A stretch of DNA of 64,000 bases, taken from Candidatus Limnocylindrales bacterium (GTDB lineage: Bacteria > Desulfobacterota > Binatia > UBA1149 > CAITLU01). This document shows, in pieces, positions 7,737-16,448 of the stretch; within the stretch, counting starts at the first letter, position 1; each line of letters opens with the position of its first letter. The notes beneath the pieces are model-generated. The model saw nothing but the letters and a program-made list of their open reading frames with translations, was not told the origin of the DNA and made no database searches. Location: NCBI GenBank assembly GCA_035626395.1, contig DASPNR010000030.1, positions 248,001 through 312,000 on the forward strand, given 5' to 3'. Both the position numbers and the translations under genes were made by a program.

Positions 7737-9239
7737 TCAGCTGCCGATCAGCGTCTCGAGCGTCGGGAGCTGCTGGTCCCAGCCGACGGTTTCGAAGTAG
7801 CCGGACTCCATCGCATGCGCGAACGCGTCGTGGATCTCGTGTGTCGGCGAGGGGATGGGCGTTCCCTCGAACTCCTCGCCCGGGCATGGCGGCGAAGTCA
7901 CGAGCGGGCGCGGCAGCGCCTCGACGATCTCGGCGGCATCCAGGCGCGGCGCCTGCGTGAAGTCGAGGAGGTCGGTGCCGATGTTGGCGGCGGCCGCGTC
8001 GCGCCTGGTCAGCGGCGTCAGGCCAAAGCGCCACTCGATGAACTTCAGGATCGAGGTGTGCTCGTAGAAGCGCGCGGGCGCCTTGACGAACGTCGCCTTG
8101 CCGGCGGGGTTCTTCGGGGACTTCAGCCCCAGCACCGTCGTTGCCAGCATGCCCTTGCGCGAGTATGGCGAGATCACCGTGCATGGAACGCGGAAGCCGA
8201 GTTGGCCGAAGTCGTTGGCGCCGGCGGGGTCGTTGTCGGTGGCACGATCGTCGGGCATGCGCGGTGGGCGGACGTGGTCGAAAAAGCCGCCCCATTCGTC
8301 GTAGTTGATGAACATCGCGCTGCGCGGCCACAGCGGCGATTCGATGATCGCCTTGACCGTGTTGTGCGCGAATGCCTGACCCGCACGCGTATCGCCGAAT
8401 GGATGTTCATCGGTGCGAAGGCCGGTGGTGAAGCCGGGATCGATGAAAGCCACGTGCGGCAGCGTGCCGGCTGCGGCGTCGGCAAAGAACGCCTCGATGT
8501 GTCGAAGCCCTTTGGCCAGGCGCGGCCCCCACAGAAGTGCGGCGGGAAGATCGACGAAATAGTAGGCCCACGAAATGCCGGCCGCTTCGAGCTTGTCCCA
8601 GATCGTCGGCCACGTGAATCCGCTGGTGTAGCCGACCTCGGGCGGCAGCGCGTTGTTCTTGATGCCGCCGGACTGGGCCGAATGCATGTACTCGCGATTC
8701 GGGAACGTCGGCCCCAGCACCGAACAGAAGTAGTTGTCGCACATCGTGAACTGGCGGGCGAGCTTGGCATAGAACTCGACGTCGCTCTCGAGGTAGTAGC
8801 CGATCGCGAACTTGTCGGTGTTGCCGCCCGTCAGAAAGCTCTCGTTGCGGAGCTGCAGGCGCCCTCCGTCCCAGCCGTGCGACGGATCGACGAAGCCGCA
8901 TCCGCGGTAGTCCGGCGCCAGGTGATGCGTTCCCATCGTCACGCCGTTGAGCGGCTGCGACGGGTCGTCATAGATGCCGGTGTATGTCTGCTGGCTGGTT
9001 CCGGTCAGCCAGCCCATGTGATGGTCGAAGGAGCGGTTCTCCATCATCAAGACGAAGATGTGGTCGACCGGGGCGTTGGACGGCGAGGGCAGGCCGATGT
9101 CGAGCGGCAGCGTCTGCGCGTCGGCCCATCGTGGCCAGCCCATGGCGGCAGCGCCTCCGGCGAGGGCAAGCTGCTGGAGAAAGCGGCGGCGGGTCAGAGT
9201 ACGACTCGGCGTTACGACCAGAGGTGCGCGGCGGCTCAT
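7737..9239 (-). CDS. Tat-exported phospholipase C-like phosphoesterase
   Basis: A 500-residue member of the acid phosphatase/non-specific phospholipase C family (phosphoesterase PF04185). A twin-arginine signal, TRRRFLQ at residues 16-22, is followed by an Ala/Gly-rich core, indicating export of a folded enzyme. The ENRSFDH metal/nucleophile signature is at 67-73. Further family landmarks are NYFCSVLGPTFPNR, DEWGGFFDHV and the RVPCTVISPYSRKG block. The family hydrolyses phospholipids or phosphate monoesters. ATG 9239 has an AGGAG site 7 bases upstream and begins at the Tat signal; a longer frame to 9347 adds unrelated residues. A hairpin follows the stop, and the lipase-like gene lies downstream. 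Confidence 0.88.
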   Translation of the reverse strand: MSRRAPLVVTPSRTLTRRRFLQQLALAGGAAAMGWPRWADAQTLPLDIGLPSPSNAPVDHIFVLMMENRSFDHHMGWLTGTSQQTYTGIYDDPSQPLNGVTMGTHHLAPDYRGCGFVDPSHGWDGGRLQLRNESFLTGGNTDKFAIGYYLESDVEFYAKLARQFTMCDNYFCSVLGPTFPNREYMHSAQSGGIKNNALPPEVGYTSGFTWPTIWDKLEAAGISWAYYFVDLPAALLWGPRLAKGLRHIEAFFADAAAGTLPHVAFIDPGFTTGLRTDEHPFGDTRAGQAFAHNTVKAIIESPLWPRSAMFINYDEWGGFFDHVRPPRMPDDRATDNDPAGANDFGQLGFRVPCTVISPYSRKGMLATTVLGLKSPKNPAGKATFVKAPARFYEHTSILKFIEWRFGLTPLTRRDAAAANIGTDLLDFTQAPRLDAAEIVEALPRPLVTSPPCPGEEFEGTPIPSPTHEIHDAFAHAMESGYFETVGWDQQLPTLETLIGS

Positions 9240-9414
9240 GAAAAATCTCCTGCGTCCGCGCACACGACCGTTCGTGTCGCGGGAAAAGAAATTTCCCCCC
9301 GAGCCGCCCTGCCGACCACAAAACCACGGCTCCGGCGGGTTAGCCATGCGGTTAACGACAATTTCGTAAGGAACGATCTTGCTGCCTGGGCAGATGGCAC
9401 ATTAGGGTCGAAGC

Positions 9415-11382
9415 ATGCTGAGATTTGCCCTTCGCTGCGCCGTCGTGGCGGCGGGCGCTCTCTGCGTGCCGCTCCTCTCGCTCGATCCTTCCAGCGCGCA
9501 TGCCGGGACGCCTACTGCCGGAAAGCTCACCGTCGTCGTCGTCGTCGTCGACAGTTTGATGCCCGAGGAGCTCGGGCAGGTCTCGCCGGCAACGCCCGCT
9601 CTGACCGCGTTTCGCGATGCGGGAACCAGCTTCGCCGAATCGCGCGCGGTCTTTTCGGGCGAGACGATTCCCAACCACGTCTCGATGATGACGGGCGTCT
9701 ACCCGGACCGCAGCGGCATTCCGACGAATTCGTACTGGAACCGCACCGGGACTCCCGAGGAGCGCGACCTCTCGCTTCCCTCGGAGTTGGAAGCGTCGAC
9801 GCTGTTCACGCGCATCCACTCGGCCTGTCCGGAGCTTCGCACCGCAGCGGCGCTGTCGAAGAACTACCTGTACGAAGTCTTCAGCGAGTGCGGCTACTCG
9901 GGCACCGACTGCGGCGGCAACGATGCGCCGCACGTCAGCTTCGATCCTTCGCAGGACCCGAGCTACATCGAGCCGTCCGGCCACACGCCCGATCCGACCA
10001 CGATGCGCGAAGCGCTCGAATACCTGCCCGGCGCGGACTTTCTCTTCATCAATCTCGGCGACGTCGACCGTTCCGGACACATCGACACCAGCGGCCCCTA
10101 TGGACCGCCGAATGCGCGCTACGCGGCGCTGGCCGACACCGACACGCAGTTCGCCGAGCTGATCCAGGCGTTGCAGGATGCAGGACGCTGGGAGCGCACG
10201 GTCATGCTCGTGGTCAGCGATCACGGCATGGACTGGTCGACGCCCTTCGACTTCGTCAATCTCTCGCCCGATCTGCCCGAAGGCCTGTTCGCCATTCAGG
10301 CCGGCGGCACCGGCAGCATCTACCTGGTCGATGCGACCGATCCGCTGCGCGATCAGAAGCTCGCCGACGCTCGTGCCCTGGCGCTTGCGCACGAAGGCGT
10401 GGCCGCCGCCTGGTATCGCGAGCCCAATCCGCTCGATCCCGGCGCCGATACCGTGCTTCCCGATCATCTGGCGGCGCGGCACGCGAACTTCGGCGACCTG
10501 ATCGTCATGGCCGCCGACGGCTGGCGCATCAGCGAGCCCAGCTCGTCGTCGAACCCGCTGCCCGGCAACCACGGTCACAAGACGACGCTGCACAACACGT
10601 TCATCGTGGGCGGCGGGGTGCCTTTCGTGATCGCGCAGACCGTAGGCGACCCCGACGGCAACGCCGATCATTTCCTGCGTGCAGCGGAGCAGTCCGAGAA
10701 CATCGACGTTGCGGCCACCGTCGGCTGGTTGCTCGGCCTCGACGTCGGAGACATGGACGGCCGGCCGCTGACGGAGTCGTTCACGCTCGCGGCGCCGCCC
10801 AGCGACTGCGGCGTGCTCATCGACACCGACGGCGACGGCGTCGCCGACTACGAGGATCCGTGTCCGCTTCAGGCGGGCGCAACCGATTGTGTGTGTCCGC
10901 CGGCCGCCGGCGTCGATTGCGCTTCGTCAGCCGTTGCGAAGATCTCGATGCGCGATGGCGACCGGAAGTCGCTGAAGTTCACGTGGGGTCGCGGCGAGGC
11001 AAGTACGACTGCCGACTTCGGTGATCCGACCGCCAGCGACTCCTTGGCGCTGTGCCTCTACGACGAGACGGGTCGGAAGCTCTCGGTCCTTCGCATGCCC
11101 GAAGGCAGCGACTGGAGCGCCACCGGCAGCGGCGCTTGGAAGTACAAGGATGCCGAGGCGGCGCCCGACGGCGTGACCTCCGCGCTCCTGAAGCCCGGCG
11201 ACGACGGCAAGGCCAAGGTCGTCGTCAAGGCCGGCGGAGACGATGTGACCCTGCCCGACCTGCCGCCGTCGCTGCCGTTGCAGGCGCAGGTGCACTCGGA
11301 AACCGGGCAATGCTGGGAAGCGACATTCGATTCGGCGGATGTCCGGCGCAGCGAAGAGGACCGGTTCGACGCGGCGAAGTGA
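9415..11382 (+). CDS. Exported alkaline-phosphatase-superfamily phosphodiesterase
   Basis: A 655-residue protein of the nucleotide pyrophosphatase/phosphodiesterase (ENPP-like) branch. A signal peptide (1-30) is followed by a six-valine strand with metal ligand Asp46. The nucleophile region is GETIPNH (82-88, Thr84), with SDHGMDW and NHGHK metal ligands further on. After the catalytic domain comes a DTDGDGVADYEDPCP calcium-binding (thrombospondin type-3-like) segment near residue 470. Residues about 505-655 form a beta-rich domain that also occurs in two other genes here (20791-21270 and 45876-46322). The six valines are encoded by six GTC codons, a short simple repeat. It lies divergent to the phospholipase C-like gene, so the two may degrade phosphoesters outside the cell. 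Substrate unknown. Confidence 0.85.
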   Translation: MLRFALRCAVVAAGALCVPLLSLDPSSAHAGTPTAGKLTVVVVVVDSLMPEELGQVSPATPALTAFRDAGTSFAESRAVFSGETIPNHVSMMTGVYPDRSGIPTNSYWNRTGTPEERDLSLPSELEASTLFTRIHSACPELRTAAALSKNYLYEVFSECGYSGTDCGGNDAPHVSFDPSQDPSYIEPSGHTPDPTTMREALEYLPGADFLFINLGDVDRSGHIDTSGPYGPPNARYAALADTDTQFAELIQALQDAGRWERTVMLVVSDHGMDWSTPFDFVNLSPDLPEGLFAIQAGGTGSIYLVDATDPLRDQKLADARALALAHEGVAAAWYREPNPLDPGADTVLPDHLAARHANFGDLIVMAADGWRISEPSSSSNPLPGNHGHKTTLHNTFIVGGGVPFVIAQTVGDPDGNADHFLRAAEQSENIDVAATVGWLLGLDVGDMDGRPLTESFTLAAPPSDCGVLIDTDGDGVADYEDPCPLQAGATDCVCPPAAGVDCASSAVAKISMRDGDRKSLKFTWGRGEASTTADFGDPTASDSLALCLYDETGRKLSVLRMPEGSDWSATGSGAWKYKDAEAAPDGVTSALLKPGDDGKAKVVVKAGGDDVTLPDLPPSLPLQAQVHSETGQCWEATFDSADVRRSEEDRFDAAK

Positions 11383-11526
11383 TGCGGCGGGCTCCGCGAC
11401 CACGGAGCTTCCGCTGGTTCGCCCCATGTTCCGCCTGGCCCCATTGCCCATCGCTCGAGCGGGGTGAATGAAAGACTGATCGACACGTCACGCACGCATG
11501 ACACCACCGCTCGAGGAGTAGTACCC

Positions 11527-11967
11527 ATGCTTCCAACAGAGTCCCCATGTCGTGCGGCGTCGATCGCCGTCGCCGCTGCCTCGCTGATCGCTCTCGCATC
11601 GCTGCCGGCTGCGGCACAGCACGTGGGCGTCGAGGGAGGCGCCGCAGTGCAAATGGATGAGGAACGCATCCGAACCGGCGCGGGCGTGAATGCCGGTCCG
11701 GCCGGTGCGGGCGCAGGCGTCCACGTCGAAGGCGACGAGCATGGCGCTGGCGCGCAAGTCGGTGCAGGCCCGGCCGGCGCAGGCGCAGGCGTACACGTTC
11801 GCGGCGAGGAACATGGTGCCGGTGCGCATGTCGGCGCAGGACCCGCTGGCGCGAACGCCGGCGTCGAGGTCGGCGGCGACGAGCACCGGGCACGCATCGG
11901 AGTCGGCGCAGGACCGGGCGGCGCCGGCGTCAACGTGGGCGTGGAAGACCACGACCCGCACGACTGA
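11527..11967 (+). CDS. Small exported Gly/Ala/His repeat protein
   Basis: A 146-residue protein. After a signal peptide (residues 1-30, cleaved near AAA-QH) come four copies of a 24-residue repeat (49-142). Each copy is built on G-A-G-P-A-G-A-G-A-G-V and closes with an acidic-histidine group such as GDEH, GEEH or VEDH. The mature protein is almost all Gly, Ala, Val, His and acidic residues. Such a pattern could form a regular beta-solenoid or a metal-binding surface, which is inference. ATG 11527 has a GGAG site; an upstream start in the same frame would add unrelated residues before the signal peptide. No known family recognised. It is about 145 bases after the phosphodiesterase gene and may be co-transcribed. 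Confidence 0.7.
   Translation: MLPTESPCRAASIAVAAASLIALASLPAAAQHVGVEGGAAVQMDEERIRTGAGVNAGPAGAGAGVHVEGDEHGAGAQVGAGPAGAGAGVHVRGEEHGAGAHVGAGPAGANAGVEVGGDEHRARIGVGAGPGGAGVNVGVEDHDPHD
11671..11952 (+). repeat. Four-copy 72-bp coding repeat
   Basis: The DNA for four tandem 24-residue modules of the small exported protein. The last unit is two residues shorter and the most diverged. Each unit ends in an acidic cluster followed by His. Confidence 0.75.
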
Positions 11968-12090
11968 TCGCAGCGAGAGAACGGCGCGCGGCGCGGCCGC
12001 TTCCGTTCGGGATGCGCACAGAAAACGACCGTTTCAGGAAGGCGCACGTGCCATGTCTGCCGCGCGTGATGGCGCGGCCGGCACGCTGCC

Positions 12091-14934
12091 TCACTCCTCG
12101 AAGCAGTACAGCCGCAGCGACGCTATGTGGCACGAGACGACGCCATGGCTGGTCCACGTGGCGGATCCGACGGGGAAGTCGTTCTTCCCTTGCCGGCCGC
12201 TCCAGGTCACGGTGCCGTTGGTCCAGTCGACGCAGTTGGAGCCGGCGATCTTGACGCCGAAGCCGTCGGTGCCGGTCCAGACGTCGGGCGTCCGCACGAT
12301 GCCGCTCTCGTCGAGCTCGATGTTGGCGTCGATCGAGCCGTCGGTCAGGTCGGCCTTGTTGTTGGCGACGACGACCCGGCCGTTGACCAGCCGGTACTCC
12401 GCGTCGGGGATACGGTCCTTCGCATCGACCGTGCTGGTGGAGAGCCACGCGCGCCAGGTGCCGCCGAGATTGGCTGCGTTCGCACGCGCCTGACAGAACG
12501 CGTCGCCGCCGGCCAGACCGCCGATGTTTCCGTTGGTGGTCGTGCTGGTGACGAACACGCGCTTGTACGGCAGCTGCTCGAAGCAGTAGAGACGCTGCCC
12601 TAGGTTGCACGCGCTCGATCCGGCCGTGGTCCACGTCGCGGTGTTCCCGTTGTTGCCCACCGTCCCACTGCTTCCGAAGGACGCGGACGTCCAGTCCTGA
12701 CAGGTGGCGGCCGCCGCCGTCCCATCGGCGTTCGTTCCCGTCCATACGTTCGAGCCGGCATTGGTGCCGGTGAACTGATTGCGCGTGATGTTGGCGGTGA
12801 TGTTGCCGTCGAAAAGGTCGGCGCCCGAGCTGACTGCGACGGTCGTGTCATCAACCAGCCGGTACTCGATGCCCGCGATCCGTTCGCGCGCGGTCTTGGC
12901 CGAGGTCGAAAGCCACGCCCGATACGTGCCGCCGAGGCCGCCGCCGCTGGCCTGCGCCTGGCAGAAGCCGTCGGCGCCGGTGAGACCGCCAAGAGCGCCG
13001 GTGGTGGTGCCGAGCGTGATGAACGTGCGCGCGCGACGGCAACCGGCCGTGTTGAAGCTGCAGTCGCCGTTGCAGGCAAGGCTGCCGCCGAAGTAGCCGA
13101 GCGACAGGCACGATCTGCCGCCGAGATCGGCGCCGTCGCACTCTTCGCCTGGATCAATGGAGTCGCCGTTGCAGGTATCGACTACGGTCTCGCTGCAGAA
13201 GTTCTCCGTATCGAGAGTGAATCCTATCGTTTCGGGCCCGCTGCAGCGGCTGCATTCGTCGTTCGCCGGCGAGCATCCGTAGCTCAGGCCCATGTAGTAG
13301 TCTCCGTCGCCCTGACAGGCCGAAGTCGCCATCAGGAACGCATCGTGGCGGCAGCGGTACCGATCGAAGGTCTCCGAGGTCTCGTGCACGCAGCCGTCGG
13401 ACTCGAGCTCCTCCAGGATGAAGCCCGTCGGGTGAACCAGCGAGGTCACGTGCAGCTTGAAAGGCGCGTCCGTCAGCGTCGTGATCTCGACGTTCAGGTG
13501 CACCCGGTCGTTCTCGTCGATGCTCGTCAGCTGCTTGGTGATGGCGGCGCGCAGATTGGGCAACAGCTCGGTCGCCACGCATGAGCCGCCACCGTCGCAC
13601 GTATCGCCGACGCTGCAGGGATCGCCGTCGTTGCAGGGAGCGGTGTTGAAAGGGTAGTTGCAGCCACCGAAGGAGCACTGGTCGTCCGTGCAGACGTCGC
13701 CGTCCGAGCAGACGGTGAAGCCGCCGTCGATACAGGTGCCGGTGCCATCGCAGTAGTCGGGATTGCGATAGCTCCCGCTCTGACACTGCGGGTTCTCGCA
13801 GATGGTTCCGAGAGGGTAGAGCCCGCACGCGCCGGCACCGTCGCACAGGCCGGAGGTGCCGCACGTCGCTACATCGGCTGCGGCGCACTCGTCGGCGGGA
13901 TCGATGTCTGCACTGACCGGCAGGCAGGTTCCGTCGGCGCCGCCGGTCTCCGCTCCCACGCATGACCGGCAGGTGCCGTCACAGGTCTCGTCGCAGCAGA
14001 CGGCGTCGGCACAGAAACCGCTGCGACAATCGAGGCTTTGCGAGCAGCTGGCACCGGCCTGAAATTTCAGCGTTGCGGCACAGCTGTCGTTGTCGGCGCC
14101 GTCATCGAAGAGATCGCAGTCGATGCCGGCACCATCGCCGCCGAGATCGTCGACGTCATTGACGCTCTGGCAGAAACGGCAAGCAGCGCGCTCCTCGAGA
14201 CACTGCGCCAGCGCTGCGCCGGTCTGTCCATTGCAGCTGCCGCCGGCCACGGCTGCGGCCGTCACGCCGTCGGCATCGCACCGATCGATGGCGCCGGCGA
14301 GCTTATTCTCGCCCTTGGCGATCTTCCCATCGGAATCGGCAGCAACCGAGCCTTCGGTTCGCGGGTCGGCAACGCACCTGGCAATCTCGCCGGCTGAGGC
14401 TGCGCCGCCCTTCAGGACCTCCTTCTTGCAGCTGCGAAAGATCGACCAGCGCGTGCCGGTGAGCTTACCCAGCGCCTTGGCGATTTCCTTCTGACACTTG
14501 CATCCGTCTTCGCTGGTCTCGCAGGAGATCGCGGCGGCATCCAGGTCGCTGCCGAAGAGGTCCGCGAACAGTCGCAGTGCGCCCAGCCGGCCGCCGTCGG
14601 CAACCGCCGCGGCCCCGCCGAACACAAAATCGGGAACGCTGGCCGCGCATACGTCGGTGACGTGCTGCTCGATCTTGTCGGCCGTTTTGCCGATTGCCCC
14701 GGTGCTGTCGGCGCTGAGGCAGGCTTGCGCGCTGCCGCCAAGGGTGTCGCTGCCGGCACCGTCCAGACACTTGAGGGCGGCTTGGTGCTGCTGCCCGGCG
14801 ATCTTCGAGGCGTCGGCGTTCAAGAGGTTGATGCACTTTCGCTGGGCAGGGGACTGCGTCTGGGCCGACGAGGTCGATGCGAAACAAAGTGCGGCGAGAA
14901 CGGTGATGGTACCGATGAAGCCATGCGTCGTCAT
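12091..14934 (-). CDS. Large exported Cys-rich protein with two DUF1554 domains
   Basis: A 947-residue protein. The signal peptide is at residues 1-24. Residues about 25-290 form a helical region with scattered Cys pairs. Residues about 290-640 are packed with cysteines and include a Myxococcus-type GEECDG-x-LGG-x-SC-x-SLG repeat near 615. Two C-terminal domains (about 635-790 and 791-947) match the DUF1554 pattern. Each has an F/V-T-loop-GG-L-x-G-A/G-D-x-FCQA opening, then TYRAWLS or TWRAWLS, a YRLV strand, VWTGT, a CxDWT and a final RLYCFE. DUF1554 is known from leptospiral endostatin-like surface proteins that bind host matrix and complement proteins; here surface adhesion is only a guess. 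ATG 14934 begins the signal peptide. Confidence 0.8.
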   Translation of the reverse strand: MTTHGFIGTITVLAALCFASTSSAQTQSPAQRKCINLLNADASKIAGQQHQAALKCLDGAGSDTLGGSAQACLSADSTGAIGKTADKIEQHVTDVCAASVPDFVFGGAAAVADGGRLGALRLFADLFGSDLDAAAISCETSEDGCKCQKEIAKALGKLTGTRWSIFRSCKKEVLKGGAASAGEIARCVADPRTEGSVAADSDGKIAKGENKLAGAIDRCDADGVTAAAVAGGSCNGQTGAALAQCLEERAACRFCQSVNDVDDLGGDGAGIDCDLFDDGADNDSCAATLKFQAGASCSQSLDCRSGFCADAVCCDETCDGTCRSCVGAETGGADGTCLPVSADIDPADECAAADVATCGTSGLCDGAGACGLYPLGTICENPQCQSGSYRNPDYCDGTGTCIDGGFTVCSDGDVCTDDQCSFGGCNYPFNTAPCNDGDPCSVGDTCDGGGSCVATELLPNLRAAITKQLTSIDENDRVHLNVEITTLTDAPFKLHVTSLVHPTGFILEELESDGCVHETSETFDRYRCRHDAFLMATSACQGDGDYYMGLSYGCSPANDECSRCSGPETIGFTLDTENFCSETVVDTCNGDSIDPGEECDGADLGGRSCLSLGYFGGSLACNGDCSFNTAGCRRARTFITLGTTTGALGGLTGADGFCQAQASGGGLGGTYRAWLSTSAKTARERIAGIEYRLVDDTTVAVSSGADLFDGNITANITRNQFTGTNAGSNVWTGTNADGTAAAATCQDWTSASFGSSGTVGNNGNTATWTTAGSSACNLGQRLYCFEQLPYKRVFVTSTTTNGNIGGLAGGDAFCQARANAANLGGTWRAWLSTSTVDAKDRIPDAEYRLVNGRVVVANNKADLTDGSIDANIELDESGIVRTPDVWTGTDGFGVKIAGSNCVDWTNGTVTWSGRQGKNDFPVGSATWTSHGVVSCHIASLRLYCFEE

Positions 14935-15085
14935 GGCAATCCTCGCCCGAGGCAGGCGCGGCGTCGGTTGCCCCGCGCGCGGCGTCGTCCAGGCTATAGC
15001 GGCTTCTCGCACTCGGCCGCAAGCCCCTTGCACGTCGTTGGCGATGGCTCTAGCCACCTTTGCCTGGCAGACGGCCAGCGCAGGC

Positions 15086-15196
15086 TTGGAGTTTGAGCTA
15101 TGCCGGCGCAGGCCGCGCCGGCTTGGAGTGTGAGCTATGCCGGCGCAGGCCGCGCCGGATTGGAGTGTGAGCTATGCCGGCGCAGGCCGCGCAGGC
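15086..15196. repeat. Three copies of a 37-bp repeat, each with a GC hairpin
   Basis: Units start at 15086, 15123 and 15160. Each reads TTGGAGT, GAGCTAT, then a palindrome. In units 1 and 2 GCCGGCGC pairs with GCGCCGGC around AGGCC (for example 15102-15109 with 15115-15122); in unit 3 the right arm is altered. The array fills the gap between the DUF1554 gene start and the alkB stop, and so lies just downstream of alkB. It could end alkB transcription or bind a protein; neither is shown. Confidence 0.8.
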
Positions 15197-15199
15197 CGC

Positions 15200-16369
15200 T
15201 CAAGCAACCGCTGCATGCGCTCCGAGGGCGTCGCGCAATTCCGGTGAGACGTGCAGTGCCGGATCGGCGGCAGCGGCGTGCGGCTCCGCCTGCGAGGCCG
15301 TCTCGGCAAAAGGCCCCATCTTTCGCCTCCGCAATTCCGCGGTGAGCAGGCGGCGCACCAGGTCGTTGCGCGTCCACACCAGCAGCACCATGCCGAAGTA
15401 CCCGTAGGGAAGCTTGGCGCTCTCTTCCCAGTGACGCAGTTGCTGGTAGGGCCGCGCCGCATACGCGTGATGATCGGCGTGACGCGAAAGGCCCACCAGA
15501 GTGTAGAGCGTGAATCTCGAGTCGGTGTCCCAGGAGTCCATCGGTCGCACCTTGCGCGAGCTGCGACGCAGGCCCCAGTGCTCGAAGTAATTGACGGCCT
15601 CCAGCGCCGCGATGCCGTGAAACGCCTGACCCAGATGCACGAGGAATGCGGCCGGGCCGAACAGCGCCAGGATCGCCGCCGCCAGCGCCCACTCGGCAGC
15701 CAGTCCCTGAAGCACGCGATGGCGCAGCCAGAATGCGACGCCGCTGTGGTTGGCGAGTCGCTTGTTCTCGATCTGCCAGGCGCTGGCCAGCTGCGCCGGC
15801 ACCGTGCGATGGAAGAATTGATGGAAGGTCTCGCCGAAGCGCGCGGTGGCCGGGTCGGCATCGGTGCCGACGCGGGCATGATGGCCGCGTACGTGCTCGG
15901 TGCAGAAGTGCTCGTACATCGTCGTCACCATCAGCACGCGTCCGAGCAGCTGCAGGAACGGCGACGCGCGGTGGATGAGCTCATGGCCGACGACGATGGC
16001 CGAGTAGCCCGAGTTGACTCCCACCAGCAGCATGGCCACGGCCGCGTCCATGCTGAAGAGGCCGGCCTGGGAGATCATGCGCGCCAGCAGGACGATGTTG
16101 ACGACCTGCAGCGCCACCAGCACGTAGAGAATCGCGTCGAACGGCCACACCGGCAGATTCGGGTCCGGCTGGCGCGTCTCGGCGCGGCTGTTCATGTCGA
16201 TGATGACGGAGGCCAGAAGGGGCAGGAGGAAGGCGGGAGCCAGCCACCACGGGTGCGGACCGGTGCTGACGAAGGCCAGCGTGGTCACCGGCAGCACGAA
16301 GCACAGGAGATGGGCGGCCCAGGTGCGAAACGGCGAAGAGTGGGTCATGGTCGTGGCGGCGGCTTCCAT
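15200..16369 (-). CDS. alkB: AlkB-type alkane 1-monooxygenase (membrane di-iron hydroxylase)
   Basis: A 389-residue integral membrane non-haem di-iron enzyme. It has about six hydrophobic segments and the histidine boxes HELIH (129-133), HVRGHH (159-164) and HADHH (297-301). The AlkB signature NYFEHWG is at 260-266. AlkB hydroxylates the terminal carbon of alkanes using rubredoxin-delivered electrons. The signature (NYxEHxG) separates it from ordinary fatty-acid desaturases and xylene monooxygenase. No rubredoxin gene is nearby. ATG 16369 is preceded by GAGGAAAC. The gene is divergent from a tetR-type gene, with two palindromic operators between them, which argues for substrate-responsive repression. 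Confidence 0.88.
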   Translation of the reverse strand: MEAAATTMTHSSPFRTWAAHLLCFVLPVTTLAFVSTGPHPWWLAPAFLLPLLASVIIDMNSRAETRQPDPNLPVWPFDAILYVLVALQVVNIVLLARMISQAGLFSMDAAVAMLLVGVNSGYSAIVVGHELIHRASPFLQLLGRVLMVTTMYEHFCTEHVRGHHARVGTDADPATARFGETFHQFFHRTVPAQLASAWQIENKRLANHSGVAFWLRHRVLQGLAAEWALAAAILALFGPAAFLVHLGQAFHGIAALEAVNYFEHWGLRRSSRKVRPMDSWDTDSRFTLYTLVGLSRHADHHAYAARPYQQLRHWEESAKLPYGYFGMVLLVWTRNDLVRRLLTAELRRRKMGPFAETASQAEPHAAAADPALHVSPELRDALGAHAAVA

Positions 16370-16396
16370 GGTGTTTCCTCTGTCTCTCCGAGCTCG

Positions 16397-16412
16397 CATA
16401 CGAGCCCGTATG
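16397..16412. promoter_or_regulatory. Operator palindrome 1 between alkB and tetR
   Basis: CATACG, four bases, CGTATG. It is the same core as operator 2, with the centres 31 bases apart (about three helical turns). It lies 28 bases upstream of the alkB start codon and is the likely binding site of the divergent TetR-type regulator. Confidence 0.75.
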
Positions 16413-16425
16413 TGAAATGAGGGTT

Positions 16426-16445
16426 CACATACGAATCCGTATGTG
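16426..16445. promoter_or_regulatory. Operator palindrome 2 between alkB and tetR
   Basis: CACATACG and CGTATGTG pair perfectly (8 bp each) around AATC. It ends 3 bases before the ATG at 16449 of the tetR gene and covers the GTG at 16443. Bound repressor would block tetR expression directly, as in autoregulated TetR systems. Confidence 0.78.
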
Positions 16446-16448
16446 TCA

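Noticed and set aside
9532..9549. Run of six GTC codons
   Set aside because: Codes for a conserved beta strand of the phosphodiesterase, so it fits the protein. Phase variation seems unlikely at this length.
16443..16445. GTG as the TetR start
   Set aside because: It lies within the palindromic operator and has no ribosome site. Later starts are better.
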